Part shown: one piece after another, positions 19,669 to 29,100 of the stretch
How positions within the stretch are numbered: the stretch's first letter is position 1
Layout: every line of letters starts with the position of its first letter
NCBI RefSeq assembly: GCF_022539665.2
Contig: NW_026712505.1
Location: 1 to 42,500, forward strand
Direction of reading: 5' to 3'
DNA from: Daphnia carinata
Taxonomy: Eukaryota; Arthropoda; Branchiopoda; Diplostraca; Daphniidae
DNA length: 42,500 nucleotides
Position numbers and translations under genes: made by a program
Notes under the pieces: generated by a model
Databases searched by the model: none
Told to the model about the DNA's origin: nothing
The model's input: the letters and a program-made list of their open reading frames with translations, nothing else

Positions 19669-22600
19669 ATGAATTTTGGTCAACTTAGGCAAAGTAAAAG
19701 GATAAGGGGGATCGCAGCATCACCTGAGAGGGAGAATAGGGAGCGCGTAGAGCAAGAAAGGGAATTGGGGGTTAAGCCTAAAGTCCTGACGGGAGCTTGC
19801 GTAGACGCGGGGACTCAGACTTCCCCCACGATCGGCCATTCCGCTTCGAAGCCTGGAGCTGAATCTCAGAAACCGGTCGGGGGCGTAGGTGCACAAACTC
19901 AGGTTGTCTGTAATTACCAGAGGTTGCGAGCGCAACAGAAACCCCGGGATAGTGGGATCGGGGAGCAGACGGTAGTCGAGCCGGCGAGCACCTGTGAGGA
20001 AGTAGGTGGGAGGGAACGTGCGTCGACGTACCCACTTTTCCTAGATAGTAAGTCTACCACTAGAGGTGAATTACTTGAGGGCGCGATAGATAGAACCGTC
20101 GCCGAATCCCTGCAGTGGGACTCGGGAGATTTGCGCGAGGTCTTGGCGGAATCGGGACCCTCAGAAAGAGAGACTAGTGAAGACTTGGATTCAAGCTTCC
20201 AGGGTTCAAGCTTCCGGGGTTGGAGAGGTCCTAACGGTTCTTCGGTAGATTCGCCTGTAGAGACTTCTAGTGACGAAGAGGAGACAAGCAGCGAATTTTC
20301 TGGTAGCACCGTCCCTTCCCCCTTGCCACCGTTGGCCATGGCTCAGCGGGTACCGGCACCTCAGCTGAAGTATCGTTCTCCGCCAATTTTCTACGGGAAA
20401 AAGGAGGAGGATGCGGCCGATTGGTTGGAGCGCTACGAGAGTACTGCTCAGTACAACCGTTGGGGGAATACCGAGAAGGCCGAAAATTTTGGGATGCATC
20501 TGGATGGGGAGGATATTCCAGCGGTGGCAGCGGCACCGGGGGAAGCTGCTGTCCCGGCGGTGCCCGGGTTGCGAACGAGATTCCTCACGGAATTTCAATC
20601 ACAGCATTATGGCCGCTATCAAGAAGCTAGATTACAGCAGCGCAAGCAGGGCATCGAGGAATCGGAAGTAGAATACTTTTACGACGTAATCGACTTATGT
20701 CGTAAGGTAGACCCGGGGATGCCGGAGGAGGCAAAAGTAGACTATCTTTTTAGGGGACTGAAGCCCACCTTGCTGGAGAAGATTTGGATAGTTAGCCCCA
20801 AAACGTCCGCAGAGTTTTTGGCAGCCCTAAAATTGCACTCCGAGGCCTCGGAATTAGCTAATCGACCCGACTGGGCCATTAGCGTCCTGGGCGCTGCGAA
20901 GGGTGGGGCACCATCTAAGCAGGATACGAAAGACGAGTTACGCGACTTAGTTCTTGAGTTAAAGGCGGAACTCGCTGAATTGAAGCGGGCAGCTAAATCC
21001 TCGGGGACCACTGCTAAGCGAGAGGGGGCGAGGTCTCCCCACGGTTCCGTCTCCTTCGCGTCACGCACGCCGGATGGGAAGCCGATTTGCCATAGGTGTG
21101 GGAAGGCAGGTCACATCGCTCGCTATTGTATGGCGGAGAAGGCGAATGACAAAAAGAAGGAGCCGGCGCGCAGGCAGCCGGATGGGGGACGCGACGACCC
21201 GCAGGAGGATAGAAAGGGGAGCCGGAAGGACGACCGAAGAGACGGGTCGCGAACAGATGGGGCCAACCGGGAGAAGAAGGTCGAAAGTCGCGAAGCCAGA
21301 GACAGCGATAGCATGAGCGTCGGGATGGTCTCGACCGACGAGGACGAAGCCCAGGAACGAATGGTCCTGCTTATAGACTCTTCTCGTTTAATTACGGAAA
21401 CTGTAACCTGTCAGGGCGTGGATATTCGGGCCGTAATCGACACTGGCGCCGTAGTATCGGTGGCGTCTCCTGATTTACAGCGGAAGCTACAGAGGGAACG
21501 GATGGGGTGGGATGGGCCGTCGGTGGTGATGGTAAATGGTCAGAAGGCCCCTCCGTTAGGAGCTATGGAATTAGAGATCGAGCACCAGGGTAAAAAGGCC
21601 AGCGGTCAAGTACTAGTACTCGAGATGAGTGGCATCGAGTTGCTGCTAGGGAATGATTTCCTTAGCCAGTTTAAAAGGTTGCAAATTAACTATGATGCGG
21701 AGCGTCCGGAGTTGTTGCTAGGGAGCCTAGTGGAAGAGTTGGCTGAAGAGGCAGAGCGCAGGACAAGGCCGAAGATAGTAGCCAAGAAAGCTAGAATGCT
21801 CCCTCCCCGGGCCATTGTTCCGGTAGAGATTGAACCTACGAATTTGGGGGAGGCAACTTGGATGATTGAGCCCTCTGAGCATCTCTCGCGGGTTAAGGGA
21901 GTTACCACCGGGAAGGTGCTAGTTTCAGCTGACCCCCTACTCGATCGCGTGCTCATCGTAAATTGGGCTAATCGCCAAACGTACTTGCGGGAGGGCACGG
22001 TGTTAGGCCAGATGGAGATCATCGATTCTTCTGTGGTACCCATTGAGGGAGCTGTGCAGCAAAACGGGGAGGGAGGTGCGGCTATCGTGCTAACGTCCGA
22101 GGAGGTCCTGCCCGACTCTTCGGATGCGGGGGCCATCCCCCGCGAAGCCTTGAGAAAACAAGTTTCGGCAGACCTCCCGGCCGCTGAAGCTGAAAAGCTG
22201 GTGGACGTACTCGACGAGTTTAACACCTGTTTTGCGTTGAGAGATGGTGAACTAGGGATGTGCCGAGAGGCTGAGCACCGCATTAACACGGGGACCGCAG
22301 CACCCGTTCACCAACCGCCCTACAAAAGCGCGTGGAAAGAGAGAGCAATAGTCCAGGATCAGGTCGACCAAATGCTAACAAAGGGTGTGATCGAGCGCTC
22401 AAGCAGCCCTTGGGCCTCGCCTGTGGTGCTGGTGAAGAAAAAGGATGGAAGCTGGCGTTTCTGTGTCGACTATCGTCGGCTGAACTCCATCTCAGTGAGG
22501 GACGTGTACCCTTTGCCGAGGATCGAAGAGACGCTGTCGCGTATGGGAAATGCCTGTATTTTTAGCACCATCGACCTTGAGAGCGGGTACTGGCAGGTAC

Positions 22601-25600
22601 CCCTTCACGAGGCCGACAAAGAAAAGACCGCGTTCGTTACCCCCGACGGCCTATACCAGTTCCTGGTGATGCCGTTTGGGTTGGCTTCAGCCCCCGGGAC
22701 CTTCCAGCGGATGATGGATTTAGTCCTGGCCGGTCTTAGATGGTCGATTTGCCTCGTCTACCTAGATGACATAATTATCTACGCTTCGGGGGTGGAAGAA
22801 CATTTAAGCCGAGTCCGTCAAGTTTTGACCGCCTTACAAAGTGCCGGCTTAAAGATCAAGTTAATCAAATGTCAGTTTGGGGCCAGTGAGATCAAAGCTC
22901 TTGGCCACGTAATCAGTGGACTAGGGGTCCGCCCTGACCCCGATAAAATTAACGCCATTGTTAACTTTCCCATTCCATCCTCTTTCAATAAACCGAGCGA
23001 AAGGTTGAAATGCGTACGTAGCTTCGTTGGTTTGTGTTCTTATTACCGTAGGTTTATCCCTCAGTTTGCCCAGGCCGCAAAGCCGCTTACGGACCTGTTT
23101 AAGAAGGGAGGTTGTTTTGCGTGGGAAGCACCCCAGGAAGCGAGTTTCTTTTCATTGAAGCAGGCGTTGACCCGAGCTGCAATTTTAGCCTACCCCGATT
23201 TTGATAGGCCTTTTGAAATTCACCCTGACGCTTGTGACTACGGCCTAGGGGCCGTACTGCTACAACGTTTTGACAATGTGGAGAGGCCATTGGCCTACGC
23301 GAGTCGGCTACTGTCTAAAAGTGAAAGTAACTACTCGATCACTGAGAAGGAGTGTTTGGCCTTGGTGTGGTCCGTGAAAAAGTTTCGCAGTTATATCTGG
23401 GGCATGGAAACTCTGGTGGTAACTGACCACCACGCTCTTTGTTGGCTGTTGACGAAGAAGGACTTAGCAGGACGCCTGGCTCGTTGGAGTCTCCAACTCC
23501 AAGAATTCTTGCTGCGTATCGTTCACCGGAGCGGGAGATTACATTCAGACGCGGACGCTCTCTCTCGCTACCCAACGGACCCTCCGCAAGAACTGGACGA
23601 AGAATTGCAGTGTATGGTTGCTGCCCTGAGTATCGACTTGGAAAGCAAAAGTGCGTTACAGGGCGCCCAGAAACATGAGTGGAGGCTTGTATTTGGTGAA
23701 TTGAAAAAGGGGAAACCATACCCCCAATATCGTCTTAGAGATGGACTGCTATGTCGTGCAAAAGTCATGGAGGACGGTCTCCTCTTACGTCTGTGTGTTC
23801 CCCAATCCTTCAGAGAAGAGGTGATGCGTGCTTGTCATCACGACATTACTGCTGGCCACTTGGGACTCACTCGGACACTACACAAGATCCAGGCCCGGTA
23901 TTATTGGCCAGGCATGGGAGAGGATATCCGTGATTTCCTGCGGAAGTGTTGCGAGTGTCAATCGCGCAAGCCGGTATACCAGCGTCCGGCTGGATTCATG
24001 GAAATCCAGCAAAGTGAGCGTCCCTTCGAGAGAATAGGGATGGACATTTTAGTTCCCTTCCCTCTGTCGAAAACCGGCAATACCAACATCATTGTTGCCA
24101 TTGACTACGTTACTAAGTGGGCAGAGACTAAAGCCCTGCCGAGAGCAGACGCCGCGGAGGTGGCCGACTTTTTGGTGAAAAGTGTGTTGTTACGTCACGG
24201 AGCCCCTCGTAAATTGACAACCGACCAAGGGCGCTGCTTTATGGCGGAGGTGACGCAGAAGGTGCTACAGGCGATGGAAACCAACCATACGTCCACCACG
24301 GCATACCGGCCTCAGGCGAATGGGTTGGTCGAACGGCTAAATCATACTCTAGCTGATATGCTATCTATGTATGTTAGTGCGGATCACCGGGATTGGGATG
24401 AATCCTTACCGTTTGTAACCTTCGCCTACAATACCAGCCGCCAGGAAAGTACGGGAAGGACCCCTTTTTACCTCGTGTATGGGAGGGAGGCTTTTCTCCC
24501 TATCGACGGTGCCTTGGGTTCCGACCCCAATCTTGTTCCTCCTTGCGACCGGGACCCAACGGAATGGGTCTTGGAAAGGATACAACGAGCGCGTCAGGAC
24601 GTACAGAGGCTGAGCGCCGCGGTACACAAGAAGCAGAAGGTGCGGTACGATGAGGGCCGCCGAGAAGCCCCGACTTACCTGCCCGGTGAAGAGGTGTTGA
24701 TTTACAAACCAATCCGGAAGGTAGGGAAGTCGGAGAAGCTTCTGCATCGCTGGTTTGGGCCATACACGGTTGTGCGCCAAACCACTCCCAGCAACTATGA
24801 GGTCAAGCTCGGCAAGTCCCCAAGATCCGAGATTGTACATGTGGAGCGGATCAAGCCTTTCGTCGATTGTCTGAGCCCTAGGTCCCCGGTGCAAGACACC
24901 AGTGTTGTGGGCACCGGCAATCAACCAGGGGAGACTTCTCTGCGTCGCCAACCTCGGGCCCACACTGGGAACCGGGCACCAGAACAACCACCGGAGCAGC
25001 CACCGCCCGCGGAGTCCACCCTTCCGCGACCGGCCACACCGCCCGTTGAAGAGGGGGGTGGAGGGCTCCGACGTTCCGCAAGGATCCGAGCGGCCAGAAA
25101 AACATTCCTGTTAACCTTCCCGCTCCTGTTTATCCTCACGGTGATAGGAGAATTTAAGCACGCTTCAACTAAAGAAGTAGTGGCTTATCAAGGGGTGATT
25201 TTTAAATCCGAGGGGGAAGTGTCGTTCTCCGACTCCGAATGGGTCGTGGCCACCGACCTTACGTTCGACCACCTGACAACCATGATGAAGACCTTACACG
25301 AGTGGCTCGAAGTGAAAGTGGATACTATGGCTAATCGTCATAATGGACCTAGAGACAAATTTAAGCTGACGCTACAACAACATGTGAAGGGGAGAGCCCT
25401 AGTTGAGTTAGGGAAGTTACGGCGTTGTAAACAACGTTTTAGTGACCTAAAATCAGCCGTTAACCTGCAAGCAGCGAGGCGGAAGCGAGGATTAATTGAC
25501 GGAGGTGGTAAAGTACTCAGTTGGCTCTTCGGAGTGTCCACGCAGGAGGACCTCGAACATGTCCATGGTCGCTTGGAAAAATTGTCCACGGAGACTACCT

Positions 25601-27012
25601 CAATAGTGCATGCTTTGGAGGTCCACGCATCTCTCATAAATGAGACATTGTGGGAAACGAAAGCAATAGCTGATGCTGTGAATGAGCTACAGACTGCTTT
25701 CGCGCAAATCGAGAGAGAAACCTGGAAATTTGACCAAAAAATTGAAGGAGTCGCACGAGAAATGGAGACACATTGGATAGCAATCACGAGAGTGGAGGAT
25801 GCTTTTCGGCAGGTGGAGTCCGCCCTCGCCTGGCTTGATGAAGAACTGAACAGCTTTTCGGTTGGCATAGCTACTATGTCCATGGGGCGGCTTCCGGTTA
25901 CTCTTTTTCCTCCATTACAAGTGCAAGCTGTGTTGAAGGAAATCAAGGCGGTTCTACCTCCAGGCTGGTCGTTGAGCCCATCCATCCAGAACGGGGATAT
26001 CTGGAAGGTGTATACAGAAGCGAAAGTGGTAGTAGCCACCGTAGGTAACTACCTCCGCATTTTCATGCACTTACCCGTGTTCGAGTTTCCTTTCAGATTT
26101 ACGCTGTATGAGGTCATCAGCTTGCCGCGCCCCATCGGCAATGCCACGCTAGGTGCTCAGTTTGAGCCCCTTCCCCCATTTCTCGCCGTGGCCGGTGATA
26201 GTCAGGCTTTTGTGGAATTGTCGGTGTCCGACTCTGCCCGCTGTGTGACTTCCCCTACGTCCATCTGCCCAATCAGCCGAGCAGTAAATAGGAAACACCG
26301 GGAGTCAAGTTGCGCAATGGCGCTGTTTCTGAAGGACGAGGTGCGAAGCCGCCTTCACTGCAAAACTAAGCTTTCGCCCTGGAGAGGCCAACAAACGGTG
26401 TATCTAGGTCACCGCAGGTGGGGTTATTCCACGACGCAAGAGACGTCTATAACGTTCACCTGTCCACACGACCGCGGGAGACCGAACACCGTTATTAAGA
26501 GGGAAGCGTTTGATGTCTTCGAGGTACCAATGTCGTGTTCAGCGCACACGGACGACTGGATTTTTCAAGCAAGCTTCAGAAAAAATGTCAAACATGCACT
26601 CAACAACAGCACTCTACCGACTATGACGCAGCTCGAAAATTTGGGTCCACTTCTATCGGAGACTGCCGAAGAGGAAACTTCATCGCCCGGCGAAAAAAAT
26701 GGTGCGCCTGACAAGCTCCTACTATCGCGCCGCGCTAAGTTTCAGAGCCGTATTTCACTCATGGGTGAACACTTGCGCGTGATTGAAGAAGAAGAGAAAG
26801 CAAGAGTGGCTACGGAGGTCGACCGTACCGTCGGGCTCCGTTATCCCTACGAAATAGTTGTCGCGATAGTCGGGTTGTTGCTGGGCTTTGGGATATTGTT
26901 ATTTTTCAGCTGGCGTGGATATCAGTTGTCGCTCGCCAGCGTTACCCAACGCATAGTCGAACTAGAAGGCCGACTAGCTGTACACGAAGCCGACGTAGAA
27001 GGACGACTGTAG
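19669..27012 (+). CDS. Gypsy Gag-Pol-Env polyprotein, single intact 2447-codon frame
   Basis: Replication polyprotein of a Ty3/gypsy element with envelope. In order: Gag with one zinc knuckle (CX2CX4HX4C, about 474-487); protease with DTGA at 591; reverse transcriptase with YLDD at 1031-1034; RNase H from about 1187; integrase with an HHCC finger (1390-1430), catalytic Asp1459, Asp1519 and Glu1555 (35 residues between the last two); and a GPY/F-type module near 1695. No chromodomain is evident. An envelope part follows in the same frame: hydrophobic segment 1811-1827, RRKR cleavage motif 1937-1940, a glycine-rich fusion-peptide-like GLIDGGG segment, and a membrane span about 2396-2415 before a short tail. 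This layout resembles the F-like envelope of insect errantiviruses. No stop or frameshift separates gag from pol or pol from env. In related elements env comes from a spliced RNA, so splicing is possible here too. ATG 19669 is the first in frame. Confidence 0.93.
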   Translation: MNFGQLRQSKRIRGIAASPERENRERVEQERELGVKPKVLTGACVDAGTQTSPTIGHSASKPGAESQKPVGGVGAQTQVVCNYQRLRAQQKPRDSGIGEQTVVEPASTCEEVGGRERASTYPLFLDSKSTTRGELLEGAIDRTVAESLQWDSGDLREVLAESGPSERETSEDLDSSFQGSSFRGWRGPNGSSVDSPVETSSDEEETSSEFSGSTVPSPLPPLAMAQRVPAPQLKYRSPPIFYGKKEEDAADWLERYESTAQYNRWGNTEKAENFGMHLDGEDIPAVAAAPGEAAVPAVPGLRTRFLTEFQSQHYGRYQEARLQQRKQGIEESEVEYFYDVIDLCRKVDPGMPEEAKVDYLFRGLKPTLLEKIWIVSPKTSAEFLAALKLHSEASELANRPDWAISVLGAAKGGAPSKQDTKDELRDLVLELKAELAELKRAAKSSGTTAKREGARSPHGSVSFASRTPDGKPICHRCGKAGHIARYCMAEKANDKKKEPARRQPDGGRDDPQEDRKGSRKDDRRDGSRTDGANREKKVESREARDSDSMSVGMVSTDEDEAQERMVLLIDSSRLITETVTCQGVDIRAVIDTGAVVSVASPDLQRKLQRERMGWDGPSVVMVNGQKAPPLGAMELEIEHQGKKASGQVLVLEMSGIELLLGNDFLSQFKRLQINYDAERPELLLGSLVEELAEEAERRTRPKIVAKKARMLPPRAIVPVEIEPTNLGEATWMIEPSEHLSRVKGVTTGKVLVSADPLLDRVLIVNWANRQTYLREGTVLGQMEIIDSSVVPIEGAVQQNGEGGAAIVLTSEEVLPDSSDAGAIPREALRKQVSADLPAAEAEKLVDVLDEFNTCFALRDGELGMCREAEHRINTGTAAPVHQPPYKSAWKERAIVQDQVDQMLTKGVIERSSSPWASPVVLVKKKDGSWRFCVDYRRLNSISVRDVYPLPRIEETLSRMGNACIFSTIDLESGYWQVPLHEADKEKTAFVTPDGLYQFLVMPFGLASAPGTFQRMMDLVLAGLRWSICLVYLDDIIIYASGVEEHLSRVRQVLTALQSAGLKIKLIKCQFGASEIKALGHVISGLGVRPDPDKINAIVNFPIPSSFNKPSERLKCVRSFVGLCSYYRRFIPQFAQAAKPLTDLFKKGGCFAWEAPQEASFFSLKQALTRAAILAYPDFDRPFEIHPDACDYGLGAVLLQRFDNVERPLAYASRLLSKSESNYSITEKECLALVWSVKKFRSYIWGMETLVVTDHHALCWLLTKKDLAGRLARWSLQLQEFLLRIVHRSGRLHSDADALSRYPTDPPQELDEELQCMVAALSIDLESKSALQGAQKHEWRLVFGELKKGKPYPQYRLRDGLLCRAKVMEDGLLLRLCVPQSFREEVMRACHHDITAGHLGLTRTLHKIQARYYWPGMGEDIRDFLRKCCECQSRKPVYQRPAGFMEIQQSERPFERIGMDILVPFPLSKTGNTNIIVAIDYVTKWAETKALPRADAAEVADFLVKSVLLRHGAPRKLTTDQGRCFMAEVTQKVLQAMETNHTSTTAYRPQANGLVERLNHTLADMLSMYVSADHRDWDESLPFVTFAYNTSRQESTGRTPFYLVYGREAFLPIDGALGSDPNLVPPCDRDPTEWVLERIQRARQDVQRLSAAVHKKQKVRYDEGRREAPTYLPGEEVLIYKPIRKVGKSEKLLHRWFGPYTVVRQTTPSNYEVKLGKSPRSEIVHVERIKPFVDCLSPRSPVQDTSVVGTGNQPGETSLRRQPRAHTGNRAPEQPPEQPPPAESTLPRPATPPVEEGGGGLRRSARIRAARKTFLLTFPLLFILTVIGEFKHASTKEVVAYQGVIFKSEGEVSFSDSEWVVATDLTFDHLTTMMKTLHEWLEVKVDTMANRHNGPRDKFKLTLQQHVKGRALVELGKLRRCKQRFSDLKSAVNLQAARRKRGLIDGGGKVLSWLFGVSTQEDLEHVHGRLEKLSTETTSIVHALEVHASLINETLWETKAIADAVNELQTAFAQIERETWKFDQKIEGVAREMETHWIAITRVEDAFRQVESALAWLDEELNSFSVGIATMSMGRLPVTLFPPLQVQAVLKEIKAVLPPGWSLSPSIQNGDIWKVYTEAKVVVATVGNYLRIFMHLPVFEFPFRFTLYEVISLPRPIGNATLGAQFEPLPPFLAVAGDSQAFVELSVSDSARCVTSPTSICPISRAVNRKHRESSCAMALFLKDEVRSRLHCKTKLSPWRGQQTVYLGHRRWGYSTTQETSITFTCPHDRGRPNTVIKREAFDVFEVPMSCSAHTDDWIFQASFRKNVKHALNNSTLPTMTQLENLGPLLSETAEEETSSPGEKNGAPDKLLLSRRAKFQSRISLMGEHLRVIEEEEKARVATEVDRTVGLRYPYEIVVAIVGLLLGFGILLFFSWRGYQLSLASVTQRIVELEGRLAVHEADVEGRL

Positions 27013-27251
27013 TTCGACCCTCCAAATACAGAAAAACTCTGTTTCGTCTCGCTTCGTGTCGTTATTATTATGCTTACCCATTTTATTCCCTTATATGTAG
27101 TCTGCCCGATATTTGATGTGTAGTTTTCCTGCTGTTAGGGGTAGTGTGTTGCATTTGTTTTATTTACGTTATTTGGGTCTAGGCCTACGCCCGTCTAGTT
27201 TCTGCTCGCGGAACAATGCGATCGGGACGAGTCGCAGGCTGAGTAGGGGGA
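27013..27251 (+). promoter_or_regulatory. Gypsy 3' untranslated region and polypurine tract
   Basis: Non-coding up to the 3' LTR. The final TGAGTAGGGGGA (27240-27251) is the likely plus-strand primer site. Confidence 0.7.
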
Positions 27252-27637
27252 TGTAGCGAATGGTTTCTTGCTAGTTCGAGAAATACGAGAGTGGCGTGGG
27301 AGAGAGCTTCAACGCCCGTTCACACCCTCCGTTATAGCTGTAACGGGGAGACTCACCATCCGTCGGGAATGGTCGTCTTTCTGCATCCGATCGCTTTAGC
27401 CTTGGATGGGCGGAAGATGCGAACGATGAAAAACCCGGGCAGAGTAGTCAGGAGTGGGTAGTCTGGTCAGTCGTGAGTTAGTCGTGTTAGTGTACCTTCT
27501 TTAACTTGTGCGTTTTTGCCCTTAGTGTAAGCAGTTTTTCCCTTTTTATCTTACCCTTTTAGTGCTATGCCTTGTGTAGTTGGCCGTGTTGGTTAAAACC
27601 CTCAAATAAACAGTTACTCCCGTGATCGCACGTTACA
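27252..27637 (+). repeat. Gypsy 3' LTR (386 bp)
   Basis: Same length as the 5' LTR and, by eye, the same sequence. AATAAA at 27605-27610 should serve as the element's polyadenylation signal. Confidence 0.93.
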
Positions 27638-28262
27638 ATATATATCAGTCAACGGTGTTTTGTAAATTGAGTATATAAAGGCCGGTTTTGGCCGAATATA
27701 ATACACACGAGTTTCACCGAAGCCCCCGGAGTCGGCTCTTCATTTCTGCTGGTAATTACTAGCAAGTTTCGCTTGTTATCACTTGTGTTGCTGCCCGTCG
27801 CAACTGGCCGTCAACTTCTGCCCGGCCGTGATAAGCTGCTTCCGCCCGTCAGCCCTCTTCGTTCTGCCCGGCTCCTTTTCTCGACGGCTACAACGAAGCT
27901 GCTTTTGAAGCAATTCTCATCCGGATTGTATCCTGTTTTTGCCGTCGCTTTACTTGAAGATCCATTCGACCCGGGGGCACTCGACGCCAAGGATCGCAAG
28001 TAATCTAGCGTTTTGTTATTCGTGTCCGTCATATTGGCCGCGCCCCGTCTCGGCATCGTTTTTTTGGTCGTTGGCCTTAAAGAGCAGTTGTCGGGCGTCA
28101 TCGCGGTCCAGTCCGCCAAGTCATAGTAGCACGGTTCCCCAACCGGCTGCCCAGACGTATCGCGGCTATTGCATTGGGTTTCAGAGGACCCAATACCACT
28201 ACTTTACGCTGAGCCGGCAGACTCCGGCAGTTGAGAATCGCCCGGCCAAGGGGCATCTCTCA
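27638..28262 (+). repeat. Right part of the BEL LTR shared by copies 2 and 3
   Basis: Continues the LTR begun at 18942. Without the gypsy and one ATAT, the LTR measures 665 bp from TGACATC to CTCTCA. It includes TATATAAAGG at 27672-27681. Confidence 0.88.
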
Positions 28263-28265
28263 AAT

Positions 28266-28278
28266 TCGTCCTTCGAAC
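28266..28278 (+). promoter_or_regulatory. Candidate BEL primer-binding site, copy 3
   Basis: Same 13 nt as at 47-59. Confidence 0.4.
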
Positions 28279-28315
28279 AAAAATAATAACAGAAACATCC
28301 GTACATTTCATAACA

Positions 28316-29032
28316 GTGTCGGACAGCATACATCAGCAGCACCAGCAGGCGGTGTACGCAAGATTCCAACAACTCCTAGACTCAGAGGCTCGTGCTTACG
28401 AACTCTGGAAAGAGTTAGAACAGACCATCCCGAAAGGTGTGTTCAGGAGACTTCGCATCCCGGAGCCGTTCCCTGAACAACGTGCCAAGAGATCCGTGGA
28501 GAAAAAGAGTCGGCCAAACCCTTACACACGACCGACCGCTCCGACTTTGGACTCGCCAGCCCAGTTCTTAAACGAACAGGAGAGGGAACAGCTAGCTGCC
28601 CTCACCAAAGTTAAGGAGTCACACTCCTCGGCAATAGCAGCGGCACAAAAGGCAGCAGAACGGGCCGAGGAACACGCCAGATTCCTGCTGGAGACAAGTA
28701 AGCTGAGACGCGATAAGGAAGAGCTTCAGAGAAGGGAGCAGTTATTGGAAAGAGCGCGCGGTGTCAAAGAGTTGCCGCCCGCCACATTTCAAGTACCGGT
28801 CCCTCCACCGACCCCCACGGTGCTGAGCCAAGAAATAAGTGACCTCGCCGCTGGACCTTCAAAAGAGCCAACACAAGCGAAGAAAGCGAGGTCCACATCA
28901 GGAATACCAAAAAGTTGGAAGAAATCTTCACCCGAAGAAAGGCTGAGCAGGCAACTATCTAAGCGACTGGCAAAAACAGGGATAGCTTCATCCTCCGAGG
29001 ACGAAATCCTTAAGTCCCCAGTGCTTGTTTAA
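28316..29032 (+). CDS. Extra upstream reading frame, BEL copy 3
   Basis: 238 codons, same protein as copy 2, no ATG, GTG at the apparent start, TAA stop. It precedes an AATAAA (29065-29070) and a 12-A tract that ends at the gag ATG (29100). I recognise no domain. A helical Glu/Gln/Arg-rich centre and a basic Ser-rich tail would fit a structural or nucleic-acid-binding protein, but that is only inference from composition. Confidence 0.45.
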   Translation: MSDSIHQQHQQAVYARFQQLLDSEARAYELWKELEQTIPKGVFRRLRIPEPFPEQRAKRSVEKKSRPNPYTRPTAPTLDSPAQFLNEQEREQLAALTKVKESHSSAIAAAQKAAERAEEHARFLLETSKLRRDKEELQRREQLLERARGVKELPPATFQVPVPPPTPTVLSQEISDLAAGPSKEPTQAKKARSTSGIPKSWKKSSPEERLSRQLSKRLAKTGIASSSEDEILKSPVLV

Positions 29033-29064
29033 TATTTGTTTTACTGTTATAATTTGTTATCGGG

Positions 29065-29100
29065 AATAAAACTATCTCTATCACTATCAAAAAAAAAAAA
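29065..29100 (+). other. Internal AATAAA plus 12-A tract before gag (copy 3)
   Basis: AATAAA at 29065-29070 and A tract at 29089-29100. Confidence 0.75.

Larger units (their letters stand above)
18986..27637 (+). mobile_element. Complete Ty3/gypsy element with env (errantivirus-like), nested in BEL LTR
   Basis: Total 8652 bp, with 386-bp LTRs at both ends that look identical by eye, TG...CA termini, and a 4-bp ATAT duplication at 18982-18985 and 27638-27641. The ATAT copies lie in a TA-rich site, so their exact phase is ambiguous. The tRNA-Ala primer site abuts the 5' LTR, one reading frame covers Gag, Pol and Env, and a purine tract precedes the 3' LTR. Identical LTRs and an unbroken frame point to a recent insertion. 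Confidence 0.95.

Noticed and set aside
25338..26039. Antisense 233-codon frame opposite gypsy env (also at 8954-9655)
   Set aside because: Shadow of the env codons. It survives in both copies because the DNA is duplicated.
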